DNA from: Centipeda felix
GTDB lineage: Bacteria > Bacillota > Negativicutes > Selenomonadales > Selenomonadaceae
Assembly: GCF_900186465.1 (NCBI RefSeq)
Contig: NZ_LT891947.1
Coordinates: 1 to 64,000, forward strand
Length of the DNA stretch: 64,000 nucleotides
Reading direction: 5' to 3'
Shown: piece by piece, positions 11,896 to 21,158 of the stretch
Numbering within the stretch: the first letter of the stretch is position 1
How the letters are laid out: every line of letters begins with the position of its first letter
Notes under the pieces: generated by a model
Databases searched by the model: none
Told to the model about the DNA's origin: nothing
What the model saw: only the letters and a program-made list of their open reading frames with translations
Translations under genes and position numbers: made by a program

Positions 11896-12582
11896 TTATT
11901 CCTCAGCGTAGTGCTTATAGCCTGGGTGGCGTCCCTTGACACCATAGTAGCTGCGTAGATCGATGAGCTTGTCGATGTTCGCACGCGAGATTTCCTTCGG
12001 TCCGCCGAGCATATAGGCGGTGAGGTTGATCTTGGCGAACAGTTCGAGTGTCTCCATCTTGTAGTAGGCGTCGATGAGGTTCGCGCCGAGGGTCAGCGCG
12101 CCGTGGTTCTCAAGGAGTACGGCATCGTGCTCCTGGATGTAGGGCGCAATCGCCTCGGGGACTTCGTATGTGGACGGCGTGCCGTACGGCGTGATGGGGA
12201 TGGAGCCGAGCGAGACGACGGTCTCGATCATGTCGTAGCGGTCAAGCGGTATGTGCGCGACGGCAAATCCAGTCGCCGTAGGCGGATGCGCGTGCACGAC
12301 GGAGCGCACGTCTGCGCGGTCCTTGTAGCAGCGCAGGTGCATCTTGATCTCGGAGGAGGGGCGATAGCCCTTGTTCGCCTCAAGGATGTTGCCCTCGCGG
12401 TCGATGCGGACGAGCTTTTCGGGTGTGATAAAGCTCTTGCTGATGCCGGTCGGCGTTGCGAGCAGGGTGTCGTCATCGAGGAGGACGGTGACGTTGCCGT
12501 CGTTCGCAGCGACCCAGCCGAGCTGCCACATCTTATGGCAGACATCGCAGATGGCGTCTTTGGTTTCCTTTATATTATCCAT
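11896..12582 (-). CDS. fucA: L-fuculose-phosphate aldolase (class II aldolase family)
   Basis: The 228-residue enzyme splits L-fuculose 1-phosphate into dihydroxyacetone phosphate and L-lactaldehyde. Family motifs are 'GNVTVLLDDDTLLATPTGISK', the zinc-binding His-x-His in 'VVHAHPPTATGFA', and 'LLENHGALTLG'. The ATG at 12582 is preferred over the in-frame GTG at 12591 because AAGG lies 8 nt upstream. The rhamnulose-phosphate aldolase alternative is disfavoured by the neighbouring fucI and fucU. Confidence 0.88.
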   Translation of the reverse strand: MDNIKETKDAICDVCHKMWQLGWVAANDGNVTVLLDDDTLLATPTGISKSFITPEKLVRIDREGNILEANKGYRPSSEIKMHLRCYKDRADVRSVVHAHPPTATGFAVAHIPLDRYDMIETVVSLGSIPITPYGTPSTYEVPEAIAPYIQEHDAVLLENHGALTLGANLIDAYYKMETLELFAKINLTAYMLGGPKEISRANIDKLIDLRSYYGVKGRHPGYKHYAEE

Positions 12583-12594
12583 TTCTCTCACCTT

Positions 12595-13038
12595 TCAGGC
12601 GTCCGTGACGACACCCTTTTGCAGTATGATGTTGGCGTACAGCGCGGATTCGCCCGTGGTGACAATGGCGTACGCCGTGCGTGCCTCGTCGTAGAAGCGG
12701 AACCGCTCGATCGTGCCGACGGCTGCCGCGCCGCGCGCGTCATGCTTTGCAATGATCTCCTTGTACGTGTCCCAGATCGGTGTTTTGACGGGATCGCCCG
12801 GCATGACCTCCATGAGGCTGACCGGTTTGTCGACGTAGGGGTCGAGCGGGAACAGCGTGAGGATCGCGTCGAGGAGTTCGGGAACGCCGTGCCCGTCGGC
12901 GCGGATGACGATGCAGTCCTTGCCGACCGATTCGGCGGGGAAGTTGCCGTCGCCGATGACGATGCGGTCGCTGTGTCCCATCTCGGCGAGTACCTTGAGC
13001 AGCGCGGGGGAGATGATTTTCGGGATTCCTTTCAGCAT
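12595..13038 (-). CDS. fucU: L-fucose mutarotase
   Basis: The 147-residue protein interconverts fucose anomers to feed the isomerase. The RbsD/FucU family pattern is clear: 'LLKVLAEMGHSDRIVIGDGNFP' (positions about 12945-13010) with the catalytic His and Asp, followed by the acidic C-terminal half. The ATG at 13038 overlaps the end of the kinase gene by 7 bp. Confidence 0.92.
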   Translation of the reverse strand: MLKGIPKIISPALLKVLAEMGHSDRIVIGDGNFPAESVGKDCIVIRADGHGVPELLDAILTLFPLDPYVDKPVSLMEVMPGDPVKTPIWDTYKEIIAKHDARGAAAVGTIERFRFYDEARTAYAIVTTGESALYANIILQKGVVTDA

Positions 13039-14504
13039 GGGGTCAGCCCCTTCCATTTTTCAAAATGTGCGTCCCATTGGTCGGTGTTCTTCGGCTCGTA
13101 CGCCGTGATGTCGGAGGAGGCGCGGATGAGTGCCCGTGCCTCGGCGAGATCCCTGACCTCGCCCGCCGCAATCAGCTGCAGGGCGATATTGCCGAGGACG
13201 GTTGCCTCAATGGGTCCCGCGAGGACGGTGCGTCCGCACGCGTCTGCCGTAAGCTGGGCGAGGAGTCGGCTCTGGACGCCGCCGCCGATGAGATAGATCT
13301 TGTCGTAGTGTTTGCCCGTGCAGGTCTCGATCTCCGTGAGTGCCGCGCGGTAGGAGAGGGCAAGGCTCTCGTCGATGCAGCGAACGACTTCGCCGACGGT
13401 CTCTGGGACGGGCTGTCCCGTGCGCTCACACGCGGCGCGGATCCGGAGCGGCATATCGCCCGAGGGCAGGAACGCGGGATCGTCGGGGCGGATGAAGGAG
13501 CGCTGTGTGGGGGCTGCCGCCGCCATTTGCTCCAGCTCGCCGTAGGAGTATTCGTGCCCTTCGCGCATCCACTGACGGCGGCTCTCCTGAATGAGCCAGA
13601 GGCCGATGAGGTTCTTGAGGAAGGAGATCCGCGCACCGTAGCCGCCCTCGTTCGTGATGTTGCACGCGGCGGAGGTTTCGTTGATGATCGGCTCACGCAG
13701 CTCTGTGCCGAGGAGCGACCATGTGCCGCAGGAGAGGAAGATGAAGTCCTCCTCTCCCGTGGGCACGCCCGCCATGGCACTCTGCGTGTCATGCCCCGCA
13801 ACGGCGATGATGTCGGGCCGCCCCATGCCGAGCTCGGCGGACAGCTCCTCCGTCATGCGCCCAATGGGCGTCGCCGTGGGGACAATGTCCGTGAGGATGT
13901 GCGCGGGCAGGTCGAGTGCGGTGAGCACCTCGTTCGACCATGTGCGGCGGTGTGCATCGAGCATCTGTGTCGTGCTGGCGATGGAGTACTCGGTCTTCTT
14001 CTCCCCCGAGAGGAAGTAGTTGAGAAGATCCGGCATCAGCAGGAGTGTCTTTGTACGCGCGAGCAGCTCGGGACGCTGCTGTCTCAGGGCGAGCAGCTGA
14101 AACACGGTGTTGATCTCCATGATCTGATTGCCCGTAATGCGGTAGAGTTCCTCGCGTGAAATCTTTTGGAATGCCGTGCCGCTCATGCCGACGGTGCGGC
14201 GGTCGCGGTAGTGGACGGGGTTTTCGAGGAGACAGCCGTCAGCGTCCAAAAGCCCGAAGTCCACGCCCCATGTGTCTGTGCCGATGCTCGCGATGTTATG
14301 CCCGCGCGCCTTCAGCAGACCCTGCTTCATCTCGTGAAAGAGGCGCAGGACATCCCAGTACATCGTACGTCCAAGGTGGACAGGGTCGTTTGTGAAGCGG
14401 TGCAGTTCCTCCATGCGGATGCGGCTGCCGTCGTACGCGCCCAGGACGGCTCTGCCGCCCGAGGCTCCGAGGTCGAAGGAGAGCACATATTTTTCCGTAG
14501 CCAT
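13032..14504 (-). CDS. FGGY-family sugar kinase (rhamnulokinase-like; probable fuculokinase)
   Basis: The 490-residue FGGY kinase has the N-terminal phosphate loop 'SFDLGASGGRAVLGAYDG', the substrate segment 'GTDTWGVDFGLLD', the catalytic Asp region 'AGHDTQSAMAGVP' and the C-terminal 'GGGVQSRLLAQLTADA'. Sequence style is RhaB-like, not E. coli FucK-like, but the operon contains FucI, FucU and FucP, so the likely in vivo substrate is L-fuculose. Both roles may be possible. It lies between fucI and fucU. Confidence 0.85.
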   Translation of the reverse strand: MATEKYVLSFDLGASGGRAVLGAYDGSRIRMEELHRFTNDPVHLGRTMYWDVLRLFHEMKQGLLKARGHNIASIGTDTWGVDFGLLDADGCLLENPVHYRDRRTVGMSGTAFQKISREELYRITGNQIMEINTVFQLLALRQQRPELLARTKTLLLMPDLLNYFLSGEKKTEYSIASTTQMLDAHRRTWSNEVLTALDLPAHILTDIVPTATPIGRMTEELSAELGMGRPDIIAVAGHDTQSAMAGVPTGEEDFIFLSCGTWSLLGTELREPIINETSAACNITNEGGYGARISFLKNLIGLWLIQESRRQWMREGHEYSYGELEQMAAAAPTQRSFIRPDDPAFLPSGDMPLRIRAACERTGQPVPETVGEVVRCIDESLALSYRAALTEIETCTGKHYDKIYLIGGGVQSRLLAQLTADACGRTVLAGPIEATVLGNIALQLIAAGEVRDLAEARALIRASSDITAYEPKNTDQWDAHFEKWKGLTPC

Positions 14505-14518
14505 GGAAGCCTCCGATG

Positions 14519-16309
14519 TTATTTATACATTGGCCCGTAGGCGGCACAGGCGCGATAGTCCTGTCCCTCCGCGTCCATGCCGAATGCGTTCCATGCGGCG
14601 GGGCGGAAGACATCGACGTCCGCGACGTTGTGCATGCAGACGGGGATGCGCAGGATGGAGCAGAGCGTGATGAGGTCGGCGCCGATGTGTCCGTAGCTGA
14701 TCGCACCGTGGTTCGCGCCCCAGTTGTTCATCACATCGTAGGCGGAGCGGAATGCGCCCGCACCCGTCAGACGCGGGGTGAACCAGGTGCACGGCCAGGT
14801 GTAGTCCGTGCGCTTCCAGAGCTTGTCCGAGACCTCCTCGGGCAGGTTCACCGTCCAGCCCTCAACGAGCTGCAGCACGGGGCCAAGACCCTTCACAAGG
14901 TTGACGCGCACCATGGTCGCGGGCATCTCGCCGCGCGTGAGGAAGCGGGAGGAGAAGCCGCCGCCGCGGAAATAGCCGTTGTCCGCCGGGCACCACTCGG
15001 TCGCATCGAGGCACGCCTTCTGATCTTTTTCCGTGAGCTCCCAGAACGGCTTGATGACAGACTCTGCACCGTCCTTGATCTCGCCGCACGCATCAAGGCA
15101 CGCTGCGCCGGAGTTGATGAGGTGGATGAAGCCCTTGCCCTCCTTTGCACGTCCTTCCAGCTCGTAGCCCGTCGCCTTTTTGACCGCCGCGGGGCTCCAG
15201 TAGGTACGCACATCGGCAAAGATCTGGGCGCGGTTCGTGAGCAGCTTGTTGAAGAGCATCGCAACGCCGTTCAGTGTATCGTTCTCCGTGGCGAGGATGT
15301 ACGGCTCGCGCGCACCATTCCAGTCGAACGAGGAGTTCATCATCGCCTCGGCGAAGTCGCCGTTCGGGTAGAAGTCCGTCCACTGGCGCTGCCCCTGGAA
15401 ACCGCCTGCGATTGCGTTGTGTCCGAGAACCTCTTCCTCACAGCCCTTCGGCAGATTCTTGTTGCCGTTGTAGAGGTCTTTGATGATGCACATCATCTTG
15501 ACGACGAATTCCCACGCCTCTTCTTTCTCCTTGTCGCTCTTGCGCGCGAATTCGGGGTTCTTGTCAAAGCCCTCCTTGCAGTGCTCCTTCGTCCACGCGA
15601 GTGCCTTCTTGTACTCCTCCGGGGCGTAGACTCCCTCCGTCATGCGGCGGATGATCTCGACCTCGTCGACGGACTCGACGCGCATGCCGAGGTACTCCTC
15701 AAAGAACTCGGGGCTGATGATCGAGCCGCCGATGCCCATGGTGATCGCGCCGATCTGGAGGTAGGACTTGCCGCGCATCGTGGCGGCAGCAACGGCGGCA
15801 CGGCCGAAGCGGAGCAGCTTCTCCACGACGTCGGCGGGGATACCCTCGGCGTCTGCCTCCTGCACGTCATGGCCGTAGATGCCGAATGCGGGCAGCCCTT
15901 TCTGCGCGTGGCTCGCGAGGACGGAGGCGAGGTAGACCGCGCCCGGGCGCTCCGTGCCATTGAAGCCCCAGACTCCCTTGATCGTCATCGGATCCATGTC
16001 CATCGTCTCCGAGCCGTAGCACCAGCACGGCGTGACCGTCAGCGTGATGTCCACGCCCGCGCGGCGGAACTGCTCTGCGCACGCCGCCGCCTCAGGGACG
16101 CGGCCGATGGTCGAGTCGGCGATGATGACCTTCACAGGCTCGCCGTTCGAGTAGCGCAGGTTCTCCTCAAAGAGCTTCTTCGCGGCGCGTGCCATACCCA
16201 TGGTCTGCTCCTCAAGTGCGCCGCGCACGTCGAGAACACCGCGCCGCCCGTCAATCGTCGGACGGATGCCGATCACCGGATAACCGCCAATGCATCTTGC
16301 TTCTGCCAT
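14519..16309 (-). CDS. fucI: L-fucose isomerase
   Basis: The 596-residue enzyme converts L-fucose to L-fuculose with Mn2+. Nearly all FucI landmarks are present: '[11 protein letters not shown]', '[17 protein letters not shown]', '[15 protein letters not shown]', '[16 protein letters not shown]', '[11 protein letters not shown]', and the C-terminal 'RIPVCMHNV'. The E. coli enzyme is 591 residues. The ATG at 16324 lies inside the SD itself; GGAGG fits the ATG at 16309. It is the first gene of the operon, divergent from the AraC-type gene. Confidence 0.96.
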   Translation of the reverse strand: MAEARCIGGYPVIGIRPTIDGRRGVLDVRGALEEQTMGMARAAKKLFEENLRYSNGEPVKVIIADSTIGRVPEAAACAEQFRRAGVDITLTVTPCWCYGSETMDMDPMTIKGVWGFNGTERPGAVYLASVLASHAQKGLPAFGIYGHDVQEADAEGIPADVVEKLLRFGRAAVAAATMRGKSYLQIGAITMGIGGSIISPEFFEEYLGMRVESVDEVEIIRRMTEGVYAPEEYKKALAWTKEHCKEGFDKNPEFARKSDKEKEEAWEFVVKMMCIIKDLYNGNKNLPKGCEEEVLGHNAIAGGFQGQRQWTDFYPNGDFAEAMMNSSFDWNGAREPYILATENDTLNGVAMLFNKLLTNRAQIFADVRTYWSPAAVKKATGYELEGRAKEGKGFIHLINSGAACLDACGEIKDGAESVIKPFWELTEKDQKACLDATEWCPADNGYFRGGGFSSRFLTRGEMPATMVRVNLVKGLGPVLQLVEGWTVNLPEEVSDKLWKRTDYTWPCTWFTPRLTGAGAFRSAYDVMNNWGANHGAISYGHIGADLITLCSILRIPVCMHNVADVDVFRPAAWNAFGMDAEGQDYRACAAYGPMYK

Positions 16310-16387
16310 GATAATTTCCTCCATTTCACATGTGATTCATCGTGTTGATGAATATTTGCTTTTTTCTGTTATGTCTGTATTATAGCG

Positions 16388-16417
16388 TTGAACAGAGTAC
16401 AGTGCTTGTGCTATACT
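16388..16417 (+). promoter_or_regulatory. Candidate promoter in the fucI-araC divergent region
   Basis: TTGAAC (16388-16393) and TATACT (16412-16417) with an 18-bp spacer point toward the AraC-type gene. On the opposite strand a perfect TATAAT (plus-strand 16379-16384) could be the fucI -10 box but has no good -35, as expected if fucI needs an activator. The ~250-bp gap would hold the regulator's sites, although I see no clear direct repeats. Confidence 0.5.
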
Positions 16418-16560
16418 ATGTAAAAATAGAACAATTTTATCTTTTTAATAAAATGGATATAACTTGAGAAATATTACCAGTAAGAGCAAACGGAGAGTGA
16501 TATGACGTTATTGATAAAAAATGCGACGATATTATCTTTTGTGAAATAGAGGAGAATACA

Positions 16561-17427
16561 ATGAAACCTGCGGGATACAACGAATTCCGTACGCGCGGAC
16601 GCTTTGATTTTCCGATCGAATTCCATCATGTGGACTGCCGTCACCCGCGCTTTCACATGCCCTATCACTGGCATATCGAGTACGAGATCGTCTACGTTCT
16701 GCACGGCGGGCTGACGCTTTCCCTCAACGAGGATACCGTGCAGGCGCGTGCGGGCGACATCCTCTTTATCCGTGACGGCATCGTTCACGGCGGTGCGCCG
16801 CTGGATCAGGAGACCGTCTACGAGTGTATCGTATTCGATATGAAGAAACTCCTGCACGGGAGTCAATGCACGGGGGAGCGCGTGAGCAAGATCCTCGAGC
16901 ATGAACTTCTCATCAATAAATACATCCCCGGCGAGACACACGATGTACCACAGATGATCGCTGCGCTCTTTACGGCGATGAAGGGGGCGCGTGAGGGGTA
17001 TGAGCTGATCGTCACGGGAATGCTCTACAGCTTCATTGGTGCGGTGCTGCAGCATGGACTCTGCCACGTACCGAATGCGGCGCTGCGCGAGAGCAGCCGG
17101 CGGCGTGTCATGCAGCTTAAGAAGACATTTCAGCTCATCGACGATGCCTACGATCAGCCGCTTACCCTCGGCGATCTCGCGGCGGCGGCAGGACTGACGC
17201 CGAACTATTTCTGTCGGTTTTTCCAGAAGATCACGAACCGCAGCCCCATCGACTATCTGAATCATTACCGCATCGAGGCGGCGTGCATCCGCCTCGCGCA
17301 CAGTGGAGAGAGCATCACGGAGATTGCGCTTGCGACGGGGTTCAACGACATCAGCTACTTCATTAAGACGTTTCGAAAGTATAAGGGCATCTCACCGCTG
17401 AAGTATCAGAAGGCAAATTCTGCTTGA
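16561..17427 (+). CDS. AraC-family transcriptional regulator
   Basis: The 288-residue protein has an N-terminal cupin sugar-sensing domain ('FHMPYHWHIEYEIVYVLHGG', with His residues at about 31-37) and a C-terminal pair of helix-turn-helix motifs ('LTLGDLAAAAGLTPNYFCRF' and 'SITEIALATGFNDISYFIKT'). It is divergent from the fucose operon and is the obvious candidate activator of it, responding to fucose or a downstream metabolite. Its 3' end contains the -35 box of the next gene's promoter. Confidence 0.9.
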   Translation: MKPAGYNEFRTRGRFDFPIEFHHVDCRHPRFHMPYHWHIEYEIVYVLHGGLTLSLNEDTVQARAGDILFIRDGIVHGGAPLDQETVYECIVFDMKKLLHGSQCTGERVSKILEHELLINKYIPGETHDVPQMIAALFTAMKGAREGYELIVTGMLYSFIGAVLQHGLCHVPNAALRESSRRRVMQLKKTFQLIDDAYDQPLTLGDLAAAAGLTPNYFCRFFQKITNRSPIDYLNHYRIEAACIRLAHSGESITEIALATGFNDISYFIKTFRKYKGISPLKYQKANSA

Positions 17428-17451
17428 CAAACAGCACATTTTATATATAAT
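17424..17451 (+). promoter_or_regulatory. Sigma-70 promoter of the sulfhydrylase gene
   Basis: Perfect TTGACA (17424-17429) and TATAAT (17446-17451) boxes have a 16-bp spacer. The -35 box overlaps the AraC-type gene's stop codon. No T-box or S-box features are seen in the short (~45 nt) leader. Confidence 0.85.
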
Positions 17452-17500
17452 ACATAGCAATAAAATATGTTATATCATTTTGGGTGAGAGGGGAATCGCC

Positions 17501-18790
17501 ATGAGTGAACAGAAATATCATTTTGAGACCTTGCAGGTGCGCGTTGGACAGGAGGAAGCCGATCCCGTGACGGATGCGCGCGCTGTGCCGATTTATCAGA
17601 CGACCTCGTACGTCTTCCACAATGCGCAGCACGCCGCCGACCGCTTCGCGCTCAAGGATCCGGGCTATATCTATGGACGCCTGATGAACCCGACGCAGGA
17701 TGTCTTTGAAAAGCGCATCGCGGCACTCGAGGGCGGCACGGCGGCCCTCGCCTTTGCCTCGGGTGCCGCGGCGATCACAGCGACGATCCAGGCACTCGCC
17801 CATGAGGGCGACCACGTCGTCGCGCAGCAGAGCATCTACGGCGGTACGTACAACTTCCTCGCGCACACGGCGAAGGACTGGGGCATCGACGTGACCTTCG
17901 TCGAGCCGCGGGCGGGCGCACAGGGCTTCGCCGATGCCATCCGCCCGAACACGAAATGCGTTTTCATCGAGACCGTCGGCAACCCGAACGCCGATCTCGT
18001 GGACATCGAGGCCGTCGCACAGGCGGCACACGCGCAGGGCGTTCCCGTCGTCATCGACAACACCTTTGCGACGCCGTACCTCCTGCGCCCCATCGAGCAC
18101 GGCGCGGACATCGTCGTGCACTCCGCGACGAAATTCATCGGCGGGCACGGCTCCAGCCTCGGCGGCGTCATCGTCGAGGGCGGCACCTTCGACTGGAAGG
18201 CATCGGGACGCTTCCCGCACCTCACGCAGCCGAACGAGAGCTATCACGGCGTGAACTTCGTCGAGGCACTCGGCCCCGTCGCCTTCGTCACCTACATCCG
18301 TGCCCTCCTCCTGCGTGACACGGGCGCGGCGATCGCTCCGTTCAACGCATTCCTCTTCCTGCAGGGGCTCGAGACACTCTCCCTGCGCGTCGAGCGGCAC
18401 GTATCGAACGCACTGAAGGTCGTGGACTTCCTCGCGAAGCATCCGAAGGTCGAGCGCGTCAACCACCCCTCGCTCCCGCATCATCCCGATCACGCCATCT
18501 ACGAGCGGTACTTCCCGCAGGGCGGCGTATCGATCTTCACCTTTGACATCGTGGGCGGGCAGGAGGCGGCGTTCCGCTTCATCGATCACCTGAAACTCTT
18601 CTCGCTCCTCGCGAACGTCGCGGATGTCAAGTCGCTCGTCATCCATCCTGCGACCACCACGCACTCCCAGATGAACGACGACGAGCTCGCAGCGTCCGGC
18701 ATCGGCAGAGGCACCATCCGCCTCTCCATCGGCATCGAGCACATCGACGACCTCCTCGCCGACCTCACGGCAGCATTTGACGCTGTTTGA
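17501..18790 (+). CDS. metY: O-acetylhomoserine sulfhydrylase / Cys-Met PLP enzyme
   Basis: The 429-residue PLP enzyme uses sulfide or methanethiol with O-acetylhomoserine to make homocysteine or methionine. Landmarks are 'YIYGRLMNPTQDVFEKRIAA', 'ASGAAAITATIQAL', the PLP Asp in 'VVIDNTFATPYL', and the Schiff-base Lys in 'VHSATKFIGGHGSSLGGVIV'. The long length and the insert after this Lys place it with MetY rather than cystathionine enzymes. The in-frame TTG at 17480 is rejected because GAGGGG fits the ATG at 17501. Confidence 0.92.
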   Translation: MSEQKYHFETLQVRVGQEEADPVTDARAVPIYQTTSYVFHNAQHAADRFALKDPGYIYGRLMNPTQDVFEKRIAALEGGTAALAFASGAAAITATIQALAHEGDHVVAQQSIYGGTYNFLAHTAKDWGIDVTFVEPRAGAQGFADAIRPNTKCVFIETVGNPNADLVDIEAVAQAAHAQGVPVVIDNTFATPYLLRPIEHGADIVVHSATKFIGGHGSSLGGVIVEGGTFDWKASGRFPHLTQPNESYHGVNFVEALGPVAFVTYIRALLLRDTGAAIAPFNAFLFLQGLETLSLRVERHVSNALKVVDFLAKHPKVERVNHPSLPHHPDHAIYERYFPQGGVSIFTFDIVGGQEAAFRFIDHLKLFSLLANVADVKSLVIHPATTTHSQMNDDELAASGIGRGTIRLSIGIEHIDDLLADLTAAFDAV

Positions 18791-18809
18791 GCCGTTCTCC
18801 TGTAAAAGT

Positions 18810-18852
18810 AAAACCTCTGCGCGAAGGCTTTCCGTCGTGCAGAGGTTTTTGT
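18810..18852 (+). terminator. Intrinsic terminator after metY
   Basis: AAACCTCTGC / GCAGAGGTTT arms enclose an 18-nt loop and are followed by TTTTTGTG, 20 bp after the metY stop codon. Confidence 0.85.
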
Positions 18853-18853
18853 G

Positions 18854-19153
18854 TTGGGTGTCATCCATTTTGCCTGTTTGTGTCGATACTTCATTGGGAC
18901 ATCCATCATTTTGATACACTGATCGTCGCTCCGTATGCGCTCTGTTGGAAAAGTTTTTAACGTTTTTCACAAGATTTTGGATATGTATAGAAGGATTTTC
19001 CGCATTTACGTCGAAAGCGTCCTAGAGTACCTATATGTAGATGCTTCGGATTTCTGACCGAGCGGTCGCAGATGCGTCCTGTCTCCGGGCTCTACGCGGT
19101 ATGGACGTGCAGCGCCTCATCGGTGATGGGGATGCCCTAGGGGAAGGAGGGCG
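18854..19153. other. Leader region before the TPR gene
   Basis: About 300 bp lie between the metY terminator and the TPR gene. The first third is AT-rich with T-runs, with no convincing -35/-10 pair that I could fix. The last ~115 bp are GC-rich and open in one frame (see the small ORF entry). I recognise no known riboswitch or RNA class here. Confidence 0.4.
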
Positions 19154-19157
19154 GTGA
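19041..19157 (+). CDS. Possible 38-residue ORF coupled to the TPR gene
   Basis: ATG at 19041 opens a 38-codon frame whose TGA (19155-19157) overlaps the TPR gene's GTG/ATG start, the geometry of translational coupling. The predicted peptide starts MLRISDRAVADASCLRAL and ends in a Gly-rich tail. There is no SD before the ATG, and it resembles nothing I know, so it could equally be chance. Confidence 0.25.
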   Translation: MLRISDRAVADASCLRALRGMDVQRLIGDGDALGEGGR

Positions 19158-20038
19158 TGTTTTCGGAGATACGGCTTTCTGCACTCATTCTCACCGTCCT
19201 CATCAGTGTTGCCCTCGTGGTAGGGCTGATCCACTATGCTCCGCCGCTGACGCAGACGTACTACTGGCGACTCGGCGGACTGATCGCGGGCGCGGGGCTG
19301 CTCGTCACCCTCTTTGACCGCTTGATGGCGGCGCGGGCGCGGCGGCGTGCGGCAAAGAATCCACCGCTCTCCTTTGAGGAGGGGCAGACCGCCCTGCCCG
19401 TTGCGGCAGAGGCCATGACGGAGCGTCCGTCCGTCTCCGTCTTCCCGGCAAAGGCAGCTGCCATGCCCCAAGCCCCGCCCCAACCGGCGGGAAAGAAATC
19501 GGCGGCAAAAAAGAAAAAGACAAAGGCACACGCGGAGAAGAACGCAGCGAAGCCAGCTCCACCCCTCGCGGCAGTACTGCCTTTGGCGGCAGAACCGCCC
19601 CCAGTGGCGGCACCGCCCGCGAAGAGCCCGCCGCCAGCTCCCTCGCCGGCAGAACACCTGCCGGATGGGCTCGATGCGCTGCTCGACATCGCCTATGTGT
19701 CGGCAGAGCCTGCGCCTGAGCGCGCCGTCGCCGCCTACCGAAAGGCACTCGCACGGTACCCGCAGGACTCCTACATGCCATATCTCATCATCGAGCTCTC
19801 CACACTCTACAAGCGTCTGGGGAACTACGACGAGGCGCTTCACCTCTTTGACGAGGCGCTCGCACTGCCTATCATTGCAAAGAACGCCGTCATGGTGCAG
19901 GAGTTTCGCCACTCCCGCCGCACCCTGCACGCCGTTTCGGATATGCTCCGCGCGCGGGGAACCCCTGCGCTCCCCTTCGGCGAGGTACCGGAGGACGTGC
20001 TGGCGGAGGCTGATCGACAGGCGGGCAATCACACCTGA
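19157..20038 (+). CDS. Membrane-anchored TPR protein with Pro/Ala-rich linker
   Basis: The 293-residue protein has two N-terminal membrane helices (about residues 8-28 and 38-54), an Arg-rich cytoplasmic stretch, a long low-complexity linker rich in Ala, Pro and Lys (residues about 85-165, including a 'KKSAAKKKKTK' cluster), and a C-terminal tetratricopeptide region around 'LSTLYKRLGNYDEALHLFDE'. The function is unknown. GTG at 19154 is an alternative start. It is followed 26 bp downstream by the PRC-barrel gene. Confidence 0.8.
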   Translation: MFSEIRLSALILTVLISVALVVGLIHYAPPLTQTYYWRLGGLIAGAGLLVTLFDRLMAARARRRAAKNPPLSFEEGQTALPVAAEAMTERPSVSVFPAKAAAMPQAPPQPAGKKSAAKKKKTKAHAEKNAAKPAPPLAAVLPLAAEPPPVAAPPAKSPPPAPSPAEHLPDGLDALLDIAYVSAEPAPERAVAAYRKALARYPQDSYMPYLIIELSTLYKRLGNYDEALHLFDEALALPIIAKNAVMVQEFRHSRRTLHAVSDMLRARGTPALPFGEVPEDVLAEADRQAGNHT

Positions 20039-20064
20039 CATTTTATTAAAATGGAGGAATAAAT

Positions 20065-20943
20065 ATGAAGAAAAGCGTTGACATCCTGGGACTTCCCGTC
20101 ATCAGCATCACAGAGGGGCGCGAGCTCGGCATGAGCAAGACCCTTCTCATTGATGCGCCGAACCGCATCGTGGCAGCGATCACGATTGAGGACGAGGACT
20201 GGTATCGCGGAGTCAAGCTCATCCCCTATGATAACGTGATTGCCGTCGGCGATGATGCAGTCACCATCAACAACAGTGAGAACATCCTCACGCTCGATGC
20301 GGCGGGAGATTTTGAAACCCTGCTCGACGACAACATTCGCGTCATCGGCACGAAGGCGATCACGCGCACGGGCGTCATCCAGGGCAACATCACCGAGATC
20401 TTTATCGGCGAGGACGGCAGCATCGAGAAATGCGAAGTCACGACGCCGGAGGGCTCGACCTCCGAGGTCACGGCAGATCAGGTCGCGATCTTCGGTAAGG
20501 AAGTTACGGTCATCTCACCGGAGGGCGATGCAGGAAAAAAATCTGACACAGCGTCTGCACCGGCGGCACCCGCTGTGACATCCCCTGCAGCAGAGCCCGC
20601 TGCGGCTGAGCCGGTCGAGGAGACTGCCCCTGCGGAGGAGATGCCTGCCGAAGAGCCGGCTGCTCCGGAGGAGACGGCTGCCCCCGAGGCACCGGCAGAG
20701 GAGCCCGCACCTGCCGCAGAGGAGCCTGCCCCTGAGGCACCGGCAGAGGACGAGGCCAAGGACGCAGAGCGCACGAACGAGGATCGTCACCGCCGCTTTC
20801 TCCTCGGCAAGAAGGCGACGCGCACCATTAAGATGGACAACGGTGTCGTCATCGTCGAGGCGGGCGCGGACATCACCGAGGAAGTCCTCCAGAAGGCCAA
20901 ACTCGGCAACAAGTTCATCGAGCTCTCGATGAGCGCACAGTAA
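20065..20943 (+). CDS. PRC-barrel domain protein with acidic Pro/Ala-rich linker
   Basis: The 292-residue protein has two PRC-barrel-like halves at the N-terminus (about residues 1-75 and 80-160; 'ILGLPVISITEGRELGMSKT' opens the first), a linker of about 75 residues rich in Ala, Pro and Glu in near-repeats such as 'APEAPAEEPAPAAEEPAP', and a conserved-looking C-terminus 'GKKATRTIKMDNGVVIVEAG'. PRC barrels occur in ribosome maturation and photosynthetic proteins; a role cannot be assigned. It is probably co-transcribed with the TPR gene. Confidence 0.8.
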   Translation: MKKSVDILGLPVISITEGRELGMSKTLLIDAPNRIVAAITIEDEDWYRGVKLIPYDNVIAVGDDAVTINNSENILTLDAAGDFETLLDDNIRVIGTKAITRTGVIQGNITEIFIGEDGSIEKCEVTTPEGSTSEVTADQVAIFGKEVTVISPEGDAGKKSDTASAPAAPAVTSPAAEPAAAEPVEETAPAEEMPAEEPAAPEETAAPEAPAEEPAPAAEEPAPEAPAEDEAKDAERTNEDRHRRFLLGKKATRTIKMDNGVVIVEAGADITEEVLQKAKLGNKFIELSMSAQ

Positions 20944-20955
20944 ATGACATGGATG

Positions 20956-20985
20956 CGGCGGGGCGATTGCCCTGCCGTGTTTTCT
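20956..20985 (+). terminator. Intrinsic terminator after the PRC-barrel gene
   Basis: CGGCGGGGC / GCCCTGCCG form a 9-bp stem (one G-U) with a GATT loop, followed by TGTTTTCTCTT. Confidence 0.75.
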
Positions 20986-21158
20986 CTTGAAATCTTGCGG
21001 AGAATCCCGTGCACGGGAGAGGAATCCGCGCCGCGCGAGATAGGACGGGGCATACAGCAGATTTCCAAACAAACGGACGCTGCTTTTCGCTCCCGCAACA
21101 CCTCCGCGCCGCGAAATGGCATTTTCATCCAGATACCGCAAGGCCTCGCACGGCGAGG
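20986..21158 (+). promoter_or_regulatory. Probable CRISPR leader
   Basis: The 173 bp separate the PRC-barrel terminator from the first perfect repeat. This side is inferred to be the leader because repeats here are identical, whereas those at the other end (next to cas1) are truncated or degenerate, and because the 8-nt tag ACGGAAAC at the repeat's plus-strand 3' end implies rightward transcription. I could not define the promoter boxes with confidence. Confidence 0.55.

Noticed and set aside
14516-16348. Plus-strand ORF of 610 codons opposite fucI
   Set aside because: fucI matches L-fucose isomerase along its whole length, so this is a shadow frame.
18854-19156. Riboswitch or 6S RNA between metY and the TPR gene
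   Set aside because: I checked by eye for common riboswitch cores (c-di-GMP, SAM, yybP-ykoY) and found none, and no terminator precedes the TPR start.
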